A stretch of DNA of 64,000 nucleotides from Paraperlucidibaca baekdonensis (GCF_003387535.1 NZ_QUNR01000002.1:2827-66826), one strand, 5' to 3'. Positions 20,711 through 31,524 are shown, counted from the first letter of the stretch. The notes: a model not told the origin generated them from the letters alone. Numbers and translations are program-made.

Positions 20711-20986
20711 GTGCCTCGTTCACTGAAAAAGGGTCCGTTTGTTGATACCCACCTGTTCATTAAGGTGGAAGCAGCAGCGGCAGCCAACTCGAAAAAGCCC
20801 ATCAAGACCTGGTCGCGTCGTTCGATGATTCTGCCGGAAATGGTTGGTTTAACGATTGCTGTGCATAACGGCAAACAACACGTGCCAGTGTTCGTCACCG
20901 AACACATGGTTGGTCATAAGCTAGGCGAATTCGCGCCGACACGTACCTATCGCGGTCACGTTGTCGACAAGAAATCGAAGCGATAA
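20711..20986 (+). CDS. rpsS: 30S ribosomal protein S19
   Basis: S19 pairs with S13 in the 30S head near the A-site tRNA. It is 91 residues and begins [15 protein letters not shown] with a GTG start after GAGGAG at 20698-20703. The conserved [16 protein letters not shown] lies near the C terminus. rplV starts 10 bases after its stop. Confidence 0.97.
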   Translation: MPRSLKKGPFVDTHLFIKVEAAAAANSKKPIKTWSRRSMILPEMVGLTIAVHNGKQHVPVFVTEHMVGHKLGEFAPTRTYRGHVVDKKSKR

Positions 20987-20996
20987 GGAGAGCAAG

Positions 20997-21332
20997 ATGG
21001 AAGCGATCGCAAAATTGCGTGGCGCGCCGATTTCGGCTCAAAAAGCTCGCCTCGTCGCCGATCAAGTCCGCGGTCAATCCGTGGAGCTCGCCCTCAATAC
21101 GTTGAATTTCAGCGATAAGAAGGCAGCACGCTTTGTTAAGAAAGTGCTCGAGTCGGCAATTGCCAACGCCGAGCATAACCAGGGGGCGGATGTGGACGAA
21201 CTGCGTGTCGCCACTATCTGTGTAGATGAAGGCGTATCGCTTAAACGTATCATGCCGCGTGCCAAAGGCCGCGCTGATCGTATCACCAAGCGTACTTGCC
21301 ACATCTCCGTCACCGTGGCTGAAGGCAAGTAA
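20997..21332 (+). CDS. rplV: 50S ribosomal protein L22
   Basis: L22 lines the exit tunnel with L4. It has 111 residues from ATG 20997 (MEAIAKLRG), supported by AAGGAG at 20985-20990. A longer frame would run back into rpsS and is rejected. The tunnel beta-hairpin tip includes [15 protein letters not shown], without macrolide-type deletions. Confidence 0.97.
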   Translation: MEAIAKLRGAPISAQKARLVADQVRGQSVELALNTLNFSDKKAARFVKKVLESAIANAEHNQGADVDELRVATICVDEGVSLKRIMPRAKGRADRITKRTCHISVTVAEGK

Positions 21333-21344
21333 GGGGCTGAAGAA

Positions 21345-22046
21345 ATGGGTCAGAAAGTTCATCCAATTGGTATCCGCCTAGGCGTTGTTAAAAAGCACAA
21401 CGCCAACTGGTATGCCAGCCCGAAGCAATACGCTGAGTTTCTACTCGCTGACTTGCAAGTGCGTGAGTTTTTAAGTGTTCGTTTGAAGGCTGCTTCGGTA
21501 AGCAAAGTGCTTATTGAGCGTCCATCAGAGAATGCGCGTATTACGATTTCAACAGCACGCCCTGGTGTGTTGATTGGCAAGAAAGGTGAGGACGTTGAAC
21601 GTCTACGCCGTGATGTTGCCAAACTGATGAAGATGCCGGTGCAGATCAACATCGATGAAATCCGTAAGCCAGATTTAGATGCCAAGCTCGTTGCCGAAGG
21701 TATTGCCTCGCAGCTCGAGCGTCGTGTGATGTTCCGTCGCGCCATGAAGCGCGCGGTACAGAACTCCATGCGTGCTGGCGCTAAAGGGATCAAGGTTGAA
21801 GTCTCGGGTCGTTTGGGCGGAGCAGAAATTGCCCGTACTGAATGGTACCGCGAAGGCCGTGTGCCACTTCACACTCTGCGTGCTGACATCGATTATTCGA
21901 TCGTCCGTGCTGAAACCACTTACGGCTGTATTGGCGTGAAAGTGTGGATTTTCAAGGGTGAAATCCTGGGTGGTATGGATCAGGCCTATGCGCCGGCTCC
22001 TGCCGAGGAAGCCCGTCCCGCTAAAAAGCGCGGCCCGAAGAACTAA
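21345..22046 (+). CDS. rpsC: 30S ribosomal protein S3
   Basis: S3 forms part of the mRNA entry channel and has helicase-related function. It is 233 residues, the E. coli length. The KH domain with the GxxG-type [10 protein letters not shown] is near residue 80, and the C-terminal domain contains [17 protein letters not shown]. The tail is Ala/Lys-rich. rplP follows after 11 bases. Confidence 0.97.
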   Translation: MGQKVHPIGIRLGVVKKHNANWYASPKQYAEFLLADLQVREFLSVRLKAASVSKVLIERPSENARITISTARPGVLIGKKGEDVERLRRDVAKLMKMPVQINIDEIRKPDLDAKLVAEGIASQLERRVMFRRAMKRAVQNSMRAGAKGIKVEVSGRLGGAEIARTEWYREGRVPLHTLRADIDYSIVRAETTYGCIGVKVWIFKGEILGGMDQAYAPAPAEEARPAKKRGPKN

Positions 22047-22057
22047 GGGGTTGAGAG

Positions 22058-22471
22058 ATGTTACAGCCTAAAAGAACTAAGTTCCGCAAGATGCACAAAG
22101 GCCGCAACACGGGCCTGGCGCTTCGTGGTAGCACGGTGTCATTCGGTACGATTGCGTTGAAATCAGTTGAGCGTGGCCGTATTACGGCGCGTCAAATTGA
22201 AGCGGCTCGTCGTGCGATTTCACGTCGTGTGAAGCGTGGCGGCAAAATCTTCATCCGCGTCTTCCCAGACAAGCCCATCACCAAGAAGCCCTTGGAAGTC
22301 CGTATGGGTAAAGGTAAAGGTAGCGTGGAGTATTGGGTGGCTGAAATTCAGCCAGGCAAAATTCTTTATGAGATGGAAGGTGTTCCTGATGCCTTGGCTC
22401 GTGAAGCGTTTATCCTGGCTGCCGCCAAGCTGCCTCTCAAGACCACCATTGTTACTCGGACGGTGATGTAA
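22058..22471 (+). CDS. rplP: 50S ribosomal protein L16
   Basis: L16 organises the A-site tRNA region of the large subunit. It is 137 residues (E. coli 136). It begins [17 protein letters not shown] and contains [18 protein letters not shown], which holds the Arg hydroxylated by YcfD in E. coli. It overlaps rpmC by one base (TAATG). Confidence 0.97.
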   Translation: MLQPKRTKFRKMHKGRNTGLALRGSTVSFGTIALKSVERGRITARQIEAARRAISRRVKRGGKIFIRVFPDKPITKKPLEVRMGKGKGSVEYWVAEIQPGKILYEMEGVPDALAREAFILAAAKLPLKTTIVTRTVM

Positions 22472-22662
22472 TGAACGGCAAAGATTTACGTGAAAAGAGC
22501 GTTGAGGACTTGAACAAAGAGCTCAGCAACTTGCAGCGTCAGCAGTTTACGCTGCGTATGGCTCAGGCGACCGGTCAATTGGCTCAAAACCACAAGATCG
22601 ATGTAGTCCGCAAGGGCATCGCCCGTGTCAAGACCATCCTGACCGAAAAGGAAGGTAACTGA
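22471..22662 (+). CDS. rpmC: 50S ribosomal protein L29
   Basis: L29 is a small helical protein near the tunnel exit next to L23. Its 63 residues equal the E. coli length, with [21 protein letters not shown] and the C-terminal [14 protein letters not shown]. The ATG overlaps the rplP stop by one base. rpsQ follows two bases after its stop. Confidence 0.96.
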   Translation: MNGKDLREKSVEDLNKELSNLQRQQFTLRMAQATGQLAQNHKIDVVRKGIARVKTILTEKEGN

Positions 22663-22664
22663 CC

Positions 22665-22928
22665 ATGACTGAACAGTCCAAAATTCAACGTATCGTTGTA
22701 GGCAAAGTGATCAGCAACAAGATGGATAAATCCATTACTGTGCTGATCGAGCGCAAAGTGAAGCACCCGGTGTATGGCAAATACATCACTCGCTCCACCA
22801 AGCTGCATGCTCACGATGAAGCAAACATTTGCCAAGAAGGTGATCTGGTCTCGATTCAAGAGTGCCGACCACTGTCCAAGTTGAAAAACTGGGTCTTGGT
22901 GGAAGTACTAGAGAAAGCTGAAGCTTAA
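22665..22928 (+). CDS. rpsQ: 30S ribosomal protein S17
   Basis: S17 is an OB-fold protein binding the 5' domain of 16S rRNA. It is 87 residues (E. coli 84) and contains [23 protein letters not shown] and the [14 protein letters not shown] segment. It is the last gene of the S10 operon. A hairpin-rich gap of 89 bases follows before rplN. Confidence 0.96.
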   Translation: MTEQSKIQRIVVGKVISNKMDKSITVLIERKVKHPVYGKYITRSTKLHAHDEANICQEGDLVSIQECRPLSKLKNWVLVEVLEKAEA

Positions 22929-22939
22929 GCAGTTCGGCT

Positions 22940-22995
22940 TGCGACTTTGTGTCGCATCAGTTAGGATTTCGCGCCCCACATTGAGGGGCTCCCTT
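22940..22995 (+). terminator. Hairpins between S10 and spc operons
   Basis: A perfect six-bp hairpin TGCGAC/GTCGCA (22940-22956) is followed by GCCCC/GGGGC (22973-22977, 22985-22989) and then TCCCTTTTT. The second is a modest terminator shape in the place where E. coli separates the S10 and spc operons. I found no convincing spc promoter. Confidence 0.45.
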
Positions 22996-23017
22996 TTTGT
23001 AGGGTTTGGAGAGAGTA

Positions 23018-23386
23018 ATGATTCAGACCGAAACGATGCTCGAGGTTGCTGACAACAGCGGCGCTCGTCGTGTCATGTGTATCAAGGTTCTCGGCGGTTC
23101 GCATCGTCGTTATGCCTCGGTCGGTGATGTCATCAAGGTCACTGTGAAGGAAGCAATTCCGCGCGGTAAGGTCAAAAAAGGCGATGTCATGAACGCCGTG
23201 GTTGTGCGTACCAAAAAAGGTATTCGCCGCCCAGACGGTTCATTGATTCGTTTCGATGACAATGCTGCTGTGATCTTGAACAACAACAAGTCCCCGATCG
23301 GCACCCGTATCTTTGGGCCAGTGACTCGCGAATTGCGTACTGAGCAATTCATGAAGATCATCTCGCTCGCCCCTGAAGTGCTGTGA
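23018..23386 (+). CDS. rplN: 50S ribosomal protein L14
   Basis: L14 contributes to an intersubunit bridge and binds RsfS. It has 122 residues from ATG 23018 ([16 protein letters not shown]) after GGAGAG at 23008-23013, matching the family. An in-frame TTG four codons earlier overlaps that site and is rejected. The [13 protein letters not shown] signature is near the end. First gene of the spc operon. Confidence 0.97.
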   Translation: MIQTETMLEVADNSGARRVMCIKVLGGSHRRYASVGDVIKVTVKEAIPRGKVKKGDVMNAVVVRTKKGIRRPDGSLIRFDDNAAVILNNNKSPIGTRIFGPVTRELRTEQFMKIISLAPEVL

Positions 23387-23397
23387 GGTAGACAGAG

Positions 23398-23715
23398 ATG
23401 GCAAAGATTAAGCGTGACGACGAAGTGGTCGTGATTGCAGGTAAAGATAAAGGCAAGCGCGGCAAAGTGCTAAGCATTGCTGAAGGCCGTGTTTTGGTTG
23501 CCGGTGTAAACTTGGTGAAGAAGCACGTTAAGCCCAATCCGAACCGTGGTGAGCAAGGCGGTATTTTAGAGCGCGAAGCGTCCTTAAATATCTCCAATAT
23601 CGCCCTTTTCAATCAGGCCACAAACAAAGCAGACCGCGTTGGTTATAAGGTCTTGGAAGACGGTAAAAAAGTCCGTGTTTTCAAGTCGACCGGCGAAGTC
23701 GCTGACATTAAGTAA
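23398..23715 (+). CDS. rplX: 50S ribosomal protein L24
   Basis: L24 initiates 50S assembly and lies near the tunnel exit. It is 105 residues (E. coli 104). The N-terminal KOW motif [18 protein letters not shown] is clear. It lies 11 bases after rplN and 15 bases before the rplE ATG. Confidence 0.97.
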   Translation: MAKIKRDDEVVVIAGKDKGKRGKVLSIAEGRVLVAGVNLVKKHVKPNPNRGEQGGILEREASLNISNIALFNQATNKADRVGYKVLEDGKKVRVFKSTGEVADIK

Positions 23716-23730
23716 GGTAGGTTGGTTGAA

Positions 23731-24267
23731 ATGGCCAGACTGAGAGCTGTATTTAAAAATGAGATCGCACCCAAGCTGCAAGAAGAGCTGGGTCTCAAGA
23801 ACGTGATGGAAATTCCACGCATCACAAAGATTACTCTGAATATGGGAGTGGGCGGTGCCAGCCAAGATAAGAAGCTTATCGATGGCGCCGTGGCCGATAT
23901 GCAGTTGATTTCTGGCCAAAAACCCGTTGTCACGCTAGCCCGTAAATCCATTGCCGGTTTCAAGATCCGCGATGGTTGGCCCATTGGCTGCAAAGTAACT
24001 CTGCGCGGCGACATGATGTATGAGTTTTTGGATCGCCTGATTGGCGTGACGATTCCTCGTATTCGTGACTTCCGCGGGTTTAGCCCGAAATCATTTGATG
24101 GTCGTGGCAACTATAGCCTCGGCTTGAAAGAGCAAATCGTTTTCACAGAAATCGATTACGACAAAATCGATCGTCTGCGCGGTATGGATGTGGTGATTAC
24201 CACGACTGCTCGCAGCGACGACGAAGGCCGCGCTTTGCTGCGTGCTTTCCAGTTCCCGTTTAAGTGA
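23731..24267 (+). CDS. rplE: 50S ribosomal protein L5
   Basis: L5 binds 5S rRNA and contacts P-site tRNA. It has 178 residues from ATG 23731 ([12 protein letters not shown]), close to the 179 of E. coli. An in-frame TTG three codons earlier would touch the likely ribosome-binding site. Conserved segments include ITLNMGVG and [18 protein letters not shown]. In E. coli the S8 feedback site for the spc operon lies at this gene's start. I cannot confirm it here. Confidence 0.96.
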   Translation: MARLRAVFKNEIAPKLQEELGLKNVMEIPRITKITLNMGVGGASQDKKLIDGAVADMQLISGQKPVVTLARKSIAGFKIRDGWPIGCKVTLRGDMMYEFLDRLIGVTIPRIRDFRGFSPKSFDGRGNYSLGLKEQIVFTEIDYDKIDRLRGMDVVITTTARSDDEGRALLRAFQFPFK

Positions 24268-24276
24268 GGCTGAGAC

Positions 24277-24582
24277 ATGGCTAAGAAGAGCATGAAGAAT
24301 CGCGAATTAAAGCGCGAAAAACTGGTTGCCAAGTTCTCAACACTTCGTCAGGAACTGAAAGCAACTATTTCAAACGTCAATGCATCGGATGAAGATCGTT
24401 GGTCTGCCATTCTGCGCTTGCAAGGGTTGCCACGTGATTCGAGCCCGAGCCGTCTGCGTAATCGCTGCGGTTTGACGGGTCGTCCACATGGTTATTTCCG
24501 TAAGTTTGGTCTGTCGCGTATTAAGTTGCGTGAAGCTGTGATGCGTGGCGATGTGCCAGGCGTTGTCAAGGCCAGCTGGTAA
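24277..24582 (+). CDS. rpsN: 30S ribosomal protein S14, zinc-free form
   Basis: S14 completes the 30S head near S3 and S10. The 101 residues are the long form without the CXXC zinc ribbon, as in E. coli. The conserved C-terminal part contains [20 protein letters not shown]. No zinc-independent paralogue switch is needed in this gene. Confidence 0.97.
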   Translation: MAKKSMKNRELKREKLVAKFSTLRQELKATISNVNASDEDRWSAILRLQGLPRDSSPSRLRNRCGLTGRPHGYFRKFGLSRIKLREAVMRGDVPGVVKASW

Positions 24583-24594
24583 GAGGGTTACAGA

Positions 24595-24987
24595 ATGAGT
24601 ATGCAAGATACCGTTGCGGATATGCTAACCCGCATTCGTAACGCCCAACGTGCTGGTAAGCCATCGGTTGGCATGCCATCGTCGAAGCTGAAAGTGTCTT
24701 TAGCTAACGTGTTGCAGAGCGAAGGCTATGTCTCTGGTTCAGCAGTTAGCGAAGGCCCTAAGCCCGTGCTGACGGTGACTTTGAAGTATTTCGAAGGCAA
24801 GCCAGTTATTGAAGAAATCAAGCGTGTAAGCCGTCCTGGTCTGCGTATTTATAAAGGCGCCAATGACTTACCACGCGTCAAGCAGGGCTTAGGTGTTCTG
24901 CTTGTATCGACTAACAAGGGCATCATGACTGATCGTGCCGCACGCGCCGCTGGCGTGGGTGGCGAAGTCATCGCGCTCGTGTCGTAA
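24595..24987 (+). CDS. rpsH: 30S ribosomal protein S8
   Basis: S8 binds the central 16S domain and represses the spc operon in E. coli. It is 130 residues, the E. coli length. It begins [18 protein letters not shown] and ends with the family signature containing [20 protein letters not shown]. It lies 12 bases after rpsN. Confidence 0.98.
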   Translation: MSMQDTVADMLTRIRNAQRAGKPSVGMPSSKLKVSLANVLQSEGYVSGSAVSEGPKPVLTVTLKYFEGKPVIEEIKRVSRPGLRIYKGANDLPRVKQGLGVLLVSTNKGIMTDRAARAAGVGGEVIALVS

Positions 24988-24999
24988 GGGGAAGCGAAG

Positions 25000-25533
25000 A
25001 TGTCTCGTGTTGCCAAATCCCCGGTTACTCTGCCAGCAGGCGTTGAAGTAACCATTCAGGGTCAAGAAGTCCAAGTGAAAGGCGCTAAAGGTGTAATGAG
25101 CATTGAGCTCAACAGCTTGGTTGCCGTTGCACAAGAAGGTACAGAGTTAAAGCTTTCGCCACGCGAAGATACACAAGCCGGTTGGATGCAAACGGGTACT
25201 GCCCGTGCTGTGCTCAACAACTTTGTGATCGGTGTGTCGGCGGGTTTTGAGCGTAAATTGCAGCTCATTGGCGTTGGTTACAAAGCTGCCGCCAAAGGTA
25301 AAGTACTGAACCTGGCGCTTGGTTACTCTCACCCGATTGATTTCGAATTGCCCGAAGGTGTTACGGCTGAAACGCCAACACCGACTGAGATCATTTTGAA
25401 ATCGGTCAACAAGCAGCTCCTCGGTCAGGTTGCCGCCAATGTGCGTGGTTACCGTCCGCCAGAGCCTTATAAAGGCAAGGGTGTTCGTTACGCTGACGAA
25501 AACGTCGTGCGTAAAGAAGCCAAGAAGAAGTAA
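25000..25533 (+). CDS. rplF: 50S ribosomal protein L6
   Basis: L6 lies near the sarcin-ricin loop and the factor-binding site. It is 177 residues, the normal length. Two repeated alpha/beta domains are followed by the C-terminal signature with [16 protein letters not shown]. It lies 12 bases after rpsH. Confidence 0.97.
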   Translation: MSRVAKSPVTLPAGVEVTIQGQEVQVKGAKGVMSIELNSLVAVAQEGTELKLSPREDTQAGWMQTGTARAVLNNFVIGVSAGFERKLQLIGVGYKAAAKGKVLNLALGYSHPIDFELPEGVTAETPTPTEIILKSVNKQLLGQVAANVRGYRPPEPYKGKGVRYADENVVRKEAKKK

Positions 25534-25547
25534 AGGGTAGCCTTATC

Positions 25548-25898
25548 ATGAACGACAAGAAAGTTTCTCGTCAGCGTCGTGCCCGTAGCACGCGTATTAA
25601 AATTCGCGAGCAAGGTGCAGTTCGTCTGTGTGTAAACCGCACGCCACGCCATATGTATGCACAGATTATCTCTGCAGACAGTGGTTCGGTTTTGGCGCAG
25701 GCATCGACACTCGATGCCTCGATGCGCGATGGCAGCACAGGCAATATCGATGCGGCCAAAAAAGTTGGTGCGTTGGTAGCTGAGCGCGCTAAGGCAGCCG
25801 GCATCACACGCGTCGCGTTTGATCGCTCGGGCTTTAAGTATCACGGTCGCGTGCAAGCATTAGCTGATGCTGCGCGTGAAGCCGGTCTAGAATTCTAA
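25548..25898 (+). CDS. rplR: 50S ribosomal protein L18
   Basis: L18 binds 5S rRNA with L5. It is 116 residues (E. coli 117). It has a basic N-terminal tail, [16 protein letters not shown] in the middle, and the C-terminal [20 protein letters not shown]. The tail includes tandem arginines typical of the rRNA-binding extension. Confidence 0.97.
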   Translation: MNDKKVSRQRRARSTRIKIREQGAVRLCVNRTPRHMYAQIISADSGSVLAQASTLDASMRDGSTGNIDAAKKVGALVAERAKAAGITRVAFDRSGFKYHGRVQALADAAREAGLEF

Positions 25899-25908
25899 GG
25901 GTTGAATC

Positions 25909-26406
25909 ATGGCTAAGCTTGAACAAAACGAAGGTTTCGTCGAGAAGCTGGTTGAAGTCAACCGAGTTTCTAAGACCGTCAAAGGCGGTAAAATTTTTGC
26001 TTTTACAGCGCTGACTGTAGTTGGTGATGGTAATGGTCGTGTGGGCTTTGGTCGCGGTAAAGCGCGCGAAGTACCAGCCGCCATTCAGAAAGCATTGGAA
26101 GCAGCTCGTCGCAACATGATCCAAGTGGATCTGAATGGTTCAACCATTCAGCATCCTATCAATGGTCGTCATGGTGCCACTCGCGTTTACATGCAGCCTG
26201 CCTCTGAAGGTACGGGTGTTATTGCCGGCGGCGCAATGCGTGCTGTATTGGAGGTTGCTGGTGTGCAAAACGTGTTGGCTAAGTGCTACGGCTCGACAAA
26301 CGCTAATAACGTGGTTCACGCCACTTTCAATGGCCTGTCTGAGATGACATCGCCGGATCAGGTTGCTGCGAAGCGCGGCCTGACGGTTGAAGAAATCCTG
26401 GGGTAA
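25909..26406 (+). CDS. rpsE: 30S ribosomal protein S5
   Basis: S5 participates in decoding fidelity and mRNA entry. It is 165 residues (E. coli 167). The N-terminal double-stranded-RNA-binding-like domain contains [18 protein letters not shown] and [12 protein letters not shown]. The loop implicated in spectinomycin resistance (around [11 protein letters not shown]) looks wild type. Confidence 0.97.
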   Translation: MAKLEQNEGFVEKLVEVNRVSKTVKGGKIFAFTALTVVGDGNGRVGFGRGKAREVPAAIQKALEAARRNMIQVDLNGSTIQHPINGRHGATRVYMQPASEGTGVIAGGAMRAVLEVAGVQNVLAKCYGSTNANNVVHATFNGLSEMTSPDQVAAKRGLTVEEILG

Positions 26407-26410
26407 TGCG

Positions 26411-26587
26411 ATGAGCACCATTAAAGTCACACAAGTGCGCTCCGGCGCACACAAGCTCAAGAACCACAAGCTCTGCTTGAAGGGTCTTGGTTTGCGCCGC
26501 ATCGGTCATACGGTTGAGGTCATCGACACTCCGTCTAACCGCGGCATGATCAACAAGATTTACTATCTTGTGAAGGTTGAGGGTTAA
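26411..26587 (+). CDS. rpmD: 50S ribosomal protein L30
   Basis: L30 is a small peripheral large-subunit protein. The 58 residues from ATG 26411 ([12 protein letters not shown]) match the usual 59-residue length. An in-frame upstream ATG lies inside rpsE and is rejected. The family motif [20 protein letters not shown] is present. It lies four bases after rpsE and two before rplO. Confidence 0.96.
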   Translation: MSTIKVTQVRSGAHKLKNHKLCLKGLGLRRIGHTVEVIDTPSNRGMINKIYYLVKVEG

Positions 26588-26589
26588 TC

Positions 26590-27024
26590 ATGCATTTAAA
26601 TGATCTGAGTCCTGCTGAAGGCTCAACCCATGCGCCTAAGCGCCGTGGCCGTGGTATTGGTTCTGGCTTGGGTAAGACCGGTGGTGTTGGTGTAAAAGGC
26701 CAAAAATCGCGCGGTAAGGGTAAAGTGCGTCCCGGTTTCGAAGGCGGTCAAATGCCTTTGTATCGTCGTCTGCCTAAGTTTGGTTTTACGTCGTTAAAGC
26801 AGCAGGTAACAGCCGAAGTACGCTTGTCTGAAATCAACTTGGTTGATGGCGAGGAAGTGACGCTAGAGTCGTTGAAAGCGGCCAATGTCGTTCGTAACGA
26901 CATGACGCGTGCTCGCGTTATCTTGTCTGGTGAAGTGACTCGTGCATTGACCATTAAAGGCGTGACAGTGACTAAAGGCGCACGTGCTGCTATTGAAGCA
27001 GCCGGCGGCAAAGTAGAGGAATAA
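26590..27024 (+). CDS. rplO: 50S ribosomal protein L15
   Basis: L15 is a late-assembly 50S protein with a long extended N-terminal tail. It is 144 residues, the E. coli length. The Gly/Arg-rich tail with [18 protein letters not shown] and the C-terminal [21 protein letters not shown] are characteristic. secY starts six bases after its stop. Confidence 0.97.
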   Translation: MHLNDLSPAEGSTHAPKRRGRGIGSGLGKTGGVGVKGQKSRGKGKVRPGFEGGQMPLYRRLPKFGFTSLKQQVTAEVRLSEINLVDGEEVTLESLKAANVVRNDMTRARVILSGEVTRALTIKGVTVTKGARAAIEAAGGKVEE

Positions 27025-27029
27025 GCCGA

Positions 27030-28394
27030 ATGGCGAAGCAAGGCGCTCAACAAGCACGCGAGATGTTACAAACGCCAGGCATGCAGAAAGGTATGTCTGA
27101 GCTGTGGCGTCGTATTGGCTTTCTGTTGCTCGCCTTGTTGGTTTTTCGCCTCGGTGCTCACATACCGGTGCCGGGTATTAACCCGACTCGGTTAGCTGAG
27201 CTGTTCGATCAAAATAAAGACACCATCTTGAGCTTATTTAATATGTTCTCTGGTGGTGCCCTTGAGCGCATGTCTATTCTCGCATTGGGCATTATGCCGT
27301 ATATCTCTGCGTCAATTATCATGCAGCTCGCTGCGACGGTTATTCCCTCATTGGAAGCGCTAAAGAAAGAAGGTGAGGCGGGTCGTCGTCAGATTAATCA
27401 ATACACACGCTATGGCACAGTCCTTTTGGCGTTCATTCAGTCATTAGGCATGTCTGCGGGTTTGGTTTCCCAAGGCATTACACTTAATGAAGGCGTGGCG
27501 TTCTTTGTGCCTGCCGTGGTGAGTTTGGTTGCTGGCTCGGTCTTCTTGATGTGGCTGGGTGAACAGATCACTGAGCGTGGTGTTGGTAACGGTATTTCCA
27601 TGTTGATTTTTGCCGGTATTGTGGCTGGGATGCCTGGTGCTGTTGGTTTGGCGCTAGAATCTGCACGTCAGGGCGAAATCAGTGTGTTGGCGCTTCTTGT
27701 TATTGCTTTGCTAGCCATCGCGGTGATTGCTGCAGTGGTCTTCATGGAGCGCGGCCAACGCCGTATTACCGTGCAATATGCCCAGCGCCAGCAAGGTCGT
27801 CGTGTGTTTGCCGCGCAACAAAGCCACTTGCCGTTAAAGTTAAACATGGCCGGTGTTATTCCAGCGATTTTTGCTAGTTCGTTGCTGCTGTTTCCAGCCA
27901 GTATTGGCCAATGGTTTGCGCAATCGCCTAACCCAACGACTTTCCAGCGCGTGCTGCAAGAAATGTCGTTATTACTCGCCCCAGCGCAGCCTTTATATTT
28001 GCTGCTGTTTGCGGTGTTGATTATTTTCTTCTGCTACTTCTACACGGCGTTAGTGTTCAACCCGCGTGATGTAGCCGATAACCTGAAGAAGTCCGGTGCG
28101 TATATCCCGGGTATTCGTCCAGGGGAACAAACCAGTCGTTATATTGATACTGTGTTGGGTCGTTTGACGCTCGTCGGTTCGTTGTACATGACTGCTGTGT
28201 GTTTGCTGCCAATGATTCTGCAAGTCACATTTAATGTGCCTTTCTATCTCGGTGGTACCTCTTTGTTGATCGTCGTTGTTGTGGTTATGGACTTTATGTC
28301 ACAAGTCCAGTCCCACCTCATGTCGCAGCAATATGAGTCATTAATGAAAAAATCTAACCTGAAAGGCTTTGGCCCTGCTGGTCAGATTCGTTAA
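27030..28394 (+). CDS. secY: Preprotein translocase subunit SecY
   Basis: Central channel subunit of the Sec translocase in the inner membrane. It is 454 residues (E. coli 443) with ten hydrophobic segments. Visible family features are the plug region after [10 protein letters not shown], the [14 protein letters not shown]-like [17 protein letters not shown], and the cytoplasmic loop [22 protein letters not shown]. It lies in the spc operon after rplO as usual. Its partner SecE is at 1368. Confidence 0.98.
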   Translation: MAKQGAQQAREMLQTPGMQKGMSELWRRIGFLLLALLVFRLGAHIPVPGINPTRLAELFDQNKDTILSLFNMFSGGALERMSILALGIMPYISASIIMQLAATVIPSLEALKKEGEAGRRQINQYTRYGTVLLAFIQSLGMSAGLVSQGITLNEGVAFFVPAVVSLVAGSVFLMWLGEQITERGVGNGISMLIFAGIVAGMPGAVGLALESARQGEISVLALLVIALLAIAVIAAVVFMERGQRRITVQYAQRQQGRRVFAAQQSHLPLKLNMAGVIPAIFASSLLLFPASIGQWFAQSPNPTTFQRVLQEMSLLLAPAQPLYLLLFAVLIIFFCYFYTALVFNPRDVADNLKKSGAYIPGIRPGEQTSRYIDTVLGRLTLVGSLYMTAVCLLPMILQVTFNVPFYLGGTSLLIVVVVVMDFMSQVQSHLMSQQYESLMKKSNLKGFGPAGQIR

Positions 28395-28432
28395 TTCTCG
28401 CGATTTAGTTATTTTGTTGGAGTAGGTGGACC

Positions 28433-28549
28433 ATGAAAGTTCAAGCCTCGGTAAAAAAGATTTGTGGCAGCTGTAAAATTGTTCGTCGCAATGGAAGCCT
28501 TCGTGTGATCTGCAGCGCTGAACCGCGCCACAAGCAACGTCAAGGTTAA
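28433..28549 (+). CDS. rpmJ: 50S ribosomal protein L36
   Basis: A 38-codon gene starting [15 protein letters not shown] and ending HKQRQG, read directly between secY and rpsM. It is the zinc-binding (C+) form, with Cys11, Cys14, Cys27 and His33 as ligands. GGAG about 12 bases upstream precedes the ATG. It is the last gene of the spc operon. Zinc-responsive bacteria often have a second cysteine-free copy elsewhere, and none is in this window. Confidence 0.97.
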   Translation: MKVQASVKKICGSCKIVRRNGSLRVICSAEPRHKQRQG

Positions 28550-28655
28550 TCTCAGTAAACGATTGCATTCGGCCAGCTGAGCCGTTAGACTCTTGCGCCT
28601 TTCGCGCATGGTCCGAATCATCGGTCTGATACGAAAAGAAGTGGAGTAAAGGTCA
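28550..28655 (+). promoter_or_regulatory. Alpha operon leader (possible S4 target)
   Basis: This 106-base gap precedes rpsM, where E. coli has the alpha-operon leader pseudoknot recognised by S4. It contains a perfect TGCGC/GCGCA hairpin (28594-28608) and further GGTCCGA/TCGGTC complementarity nearby. The pseudoknot itself was not modelled, so the assignment rests mainly on position. Confidence 0.35.
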
Positions 28656-29012
28656 ATGGCTCGTATTGCCGGCGTCAACATTCCTGATAACAAACATGCA
28701 GTCATTTCATTGACTTACATTTTTGGTATCGGTCGCACAACCTCAGTGAAGATCCTCTCCGCTGTGGGCATCGCACCGGAAACTAAGATCAAAGATCTTA
28801 CCGATGCGCAGCTCGATTTGGTTCGTGCTCAAGTCGCTACACACGCGACAGAGGGTGACCTCCGTCGTGAAGTATCCATGAACATTAAACGTCTCATGGA
28901 CTTAGGTTGCTATCGTGGCATGCGTCATCGTCGTGGACTACCAGTCCGCGGTCAGCGCACTAAAACGAATGCTCGTACTCGTAAGGGTCCGCGCAAGGCA
29001 CTTAAACGGTAG
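28656..29012 (+). CDS. rpsM: 30S ribosomal protein S13
   Basis: S13 forms intersubunit bridges from the 30S head and contacts P-site tRNA. It is 118 residues, the E. coli length. It begins [22 protein letters not shown] and has the C-terminal basic tail with [19 protein letters not shown]. First gene of the alpha operon. Confidence 0.98.
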   Translation: MARIAGVNIPDNKHAVISLTYIFGIGRTTSVKILSAVGIAPETKIKDLTDAQLDLVRAQVATHATEGDLRREVSMNIKRLMDLGCYRGMRHRRGLPVRGQRTKTNARTRKGPRKALKR

Positions 29013-29048
29013 TTTTTATTAATTTTTGCTGAACTCGGAAGCTAAAAG

Positions 29049-29438
29049 ATGGCAAAAGATAACTCGCGCGCACGCAAGAAAGTGACCCGTCAGGTCTCTG
29101 ACGGTATTGCGCACATTCATGCGTCTTTTAATAACACCATTGTGATGATTACCGATCGTCAAGGTAATGCACTGGCCTGGGCCACCTCAGGTGGTCAGGG
29201 CTTCCGCGGTTCCCGCAAGTCCACCCCATTTGCTGCACAGGTTGCCGCTGAAGTCGCAGGTAAAGCTGCTTCGGAATACGGCCTGAAAAACCTAGATGTG
29301 CAAGTGAAGGGTCCGGGCCCGGGCCGCGAGTCCGCCGTGCGTGCTTTGAACGCCGCTGGTTATAAGATCAATAGCATTTCAGATGTGACACCCATCCCGC
29401 ACAACGGATGCCGTCCTTCTAAAAAGCGTCGCGTGTAA
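29049..29438 (+). CDS. rpsK: 30S ribosomal protein S11
   Basis: S11 lies on the 30S platform at the E site. It is 129 residues, the E. coli length, with [19 protein letters not shown] and the C-terminal [18 protein letters not shown]. It lies 36 bases after rpsM and 15 bases before rpsD. Confidence 0.98.
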   Translation: MAKDNSRARKKVTRQVSDGIAHIHASFNNTIVMITDRQGNALAWATSGGQGFRGSRKSTPFAAQVAAEVAGKAASEYGLKNLDVQVKGPGPGRESAVRALNAAGYKINSISDVTPIPHNGCRPSKKRRV

Positions 29439-29453
29439 GAGGAGACTGGGAAT

Positions 29454-30077
29454 ATGGCTCGTTATATTGGCCCTAAATGTAAACTCTCCCGTCGCGAAGG
29501 CACCGATCTTCAATTGAAGAGCGGCGTTCGTGCGCTGGATACCAAATGTAAAGCTGATCAACCACCAGGCCAGCATGGCGCATCTCGCAAGGGTCGCATG
29601 TCTGACTACGGTACTCAGCACCGTGAAAAAATGAAAGTTCGTCGTATGTACGGCGTACTGGAACGTCAATTCAGCAACTACTACAAAGAAGCCGCTCGCT
29701 TACGTGGTTCAACTGGTGAAAACCTGTTGCAGTTGTTGGAATCCCGTCTTGATAACGTGGTTTATCGCATGGGTTTTGGCGCAACACGTTCAGAAGCACG
29801 TCAGTTGGTTAGCCACCGTGCCATCTTAGTCAATGGCGTACGCGTCAATGTGGCTTCGATCCAAGTGGCTCCTGGCGATGTAGTAACAGTCCACGAAAAA
29901 GCTAAAAATCAACTGCGCGTTAAGAGTGCGTTGGAGTTGGCTGGTCAGCGTGGCGTGCCTGCATGGCTTCAGGTGGATAACACCAAACTGGAAGGTACTT
30001 TCAAGACTCGTCCAGAGCGTTCGGACTTGTCCTCGGAAATCAACGAAAACTTGATCGTTGAATTGTACTCCAAGTAA
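29454..30077 (+). CDS. rpsD: 30S ribosomal protein S4
   Basis: S4 nucleates 30S assembly and represses the alpha operon in E. coli. It is 207 residues (E. coli 206). The S4 RNA-binding domain (about 95-160) includes [20 protein letters not shown]. The N-terminal region has scattered Cys residues but not the four-Cys zinc knuckle. rpoA follows after 24 bases. Confidence 0.98.
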   Translation: MARYIGPKCKLSRREGTDLQLKSGVRALDTKCKADQPPGQHGASRKGRMSDYGTQHREKMKVRRMYGVLERQFSNYYKEAARLRGSTGENLLQLLESRLDNVVYRMGFGATRSEARQLVSHRAILVNGVRVNVASIQVAPGDVVTVHEKAKNQLRVKSALELAGQRGVPAWLQVDNTKLEGTFKTRPERSDLSSEINENLIVELYSK

Positions 30078-30101
30078 TCGTTTGATTTGAGGGTGTCATC
30101 C

Positions 30102-31106
30102 ATGTCACAGGTCAATGAGTTTTTGACGCCGCGCAGTATTGCTGTGCAGGCCGTCAGCGAAACCCGCGCCAAGGTCACCCTGGAGCCGCTTGAACGCGGC
30201 TTCGGTCATACGCTGGGTAATGCGCTTCGCCGTATCTTATTATCATCGATGCCCGGTGCTGCCGTGGTAGATGTTGAGATTGATGGCGTTGAGCATGAAT
30301 ACAGCGCTATTGAAGGTGTACAGGAGGATGTCATTGAGATCCTGCTGAACCTGAAAGGCTTGGCGTTAAAATTATTTGAGCAGCAAGAAGCCGTTTTGGC
30401 GATTGATGCCAAAGGTCCATGCGTTGTTACCGCTGCTGATTTGTCGTTGCCGCATAACTGTGAAGTCGTCAATCCTTCGCACGTTATTGCAACGCTAGGT
30501 GCCAATGCGCACTTAAAGATGAAGCTGCGTGTGGCTCGCGGTCGTGGCTATGAGCCGGCCGATGGTCGTTACGAAGAAGAAGAGGCGCGCCCTATTGGTC
30601 GTTTGCTGCTTGATGCTTCGTTCAGCCCCATTCGTCGTGTCGCTTATGTTGTTGAGAATGCTCGTGTTGAGCAGCGCACCGACTTAGATAAGCTGGTCAT
30701 TGATCTGGAAACAAACGGCACCATCGATGCAGAAGAAGCGATTCGTCGTGCGGCCACGGTTTTGCAACAACAGATCTCTGTATTTGTTGATTTAGAAGCC
30801 GACAGCCCCTCGGTTGCACCGCAGCCAGGCAACGACGTTGATCCAATCCTGTTGCGTCCAGTCGATGATCTTGAGTTAACCGTTCGCTCGGCTAATTGCT
30901 TGAAAGCTGAAAATATTTACTACATCGGTGACTTGGTTCAGCGCACTGAAGTAGAGCTGTTGAAGACGCCGAACTTAGGCAAGAAATCATTGACTGAAAT
31001 CAAAGATGTCTTGGCTTCCAAAGGCTTGTCTTTGGGTATGCGCCTGGAAAACTGGCCTCCAGCTAGCCTGCGCAATGACGACCGTTTGAATTTTCGCGGC
31101 CGTTAA
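30102..31106 (+). CDS. rpoA: RNA polymerase subunit alpha
   Basis: Alpha subunit of RNA polymerase: the N-terminal domain dimerises and assembles beta and beta', and the C-terminal domain binds UP elements and activators. The 334 residues from ATG 30102 ([11 protein letters not shown]) follow GAGGG at 30089-30093. A TTG five codons upstream overlaps that site and is rejected. The N-terminal domain contains [19 protein letters not shown]. The C-terminal domain contains [18 protein letters not shown] and ends in a short extension after LENWPPAS. Confidence 0.98.
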   Translation: MSQVNEFLTPRSIAVQAVSETRAKVTLEPLERGFGHTLGNALRRILLSSMPGAAVVDVEIDGVEHEYSAIEGVQEDVIEILLNLKGLALKLFEQQEAVLAIDAKGPCVVTAADLSLPHNCEVVNPSHVIATLGANAHLKMKLRVARGRGYEPADGRYEEEEARPIGRLLLDASFSPIRRVAYVVENARVEQRTDLDKLVIDLETNGTIDAEEAIRRAATVLQQQISVFVDLEADSPSVAPQPGNDVDPILLRPVDDLELTVRSANCLKAENIYYIGDLVQRTEVELLKTPNLGKKSLTEIKDVLASKGLSLGMRLENWPPASLRNDDRLNFRGR

Positions 31107-31137
31107 TCGGCAACTGAATTAGTGTAGGAAGACTGCC

Positions 31138-31524
31138 ATGCGTCATCGTAATAGTAATGTTAAATTGGGTCGCACCAGCGCCCATCGTAATGCCATGTTC
31201 CAAAACATGGCGGTGTCTCTGTTTGAGCACGAACTGATTCGCACGACTTTGCCAAAAGCCAAAGAATTGCGTCGTGTTGCAGAGCCACTGATCACGCTTG
31301 CCAAAAATGACACAGTGGCTAACCGCCGCTTGGCATTCTCGCGCACGCGCTCAAAGCAAATGGTCGGCAAGCTCTTTACTGTGCTTGGCCCACGCTACAA
31401 AGAGCGTAACGGCGGCTACTTGCGCGTATTGAAGGCCGGCAACCGTCCGGGCGATAACGCACCAATGGCTTATGTTGAGCTCGTTGACCGTGCTATTGCA
31501 GGCCCTGCAATGGATGCTGAGTAA
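31138..31524 (+). CDS. rplQ: 50S ribosomal protein L17
   Basis: L17 is the last gene of the alpha operon. It is 128 residues (E. coli 127). It begins [21 protein letters not shown] and contains [21 protein letters not shown] strong symmetrical terminator follows 22 bases after the stop and also serves the convergent uvrA. Confidence 0.98.
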   Translation: MRHRNSNVKLGRTSAHRNAMFQNMAVSLFEHELIRTTLPKAKELRRVAEPLITLAKNDTVANRRLAFSRTRSKQMVGKLFTVLGPRYKERNGGYLRVLKAGNRPGDNAPMAYVELVDRAIAGPAMDAE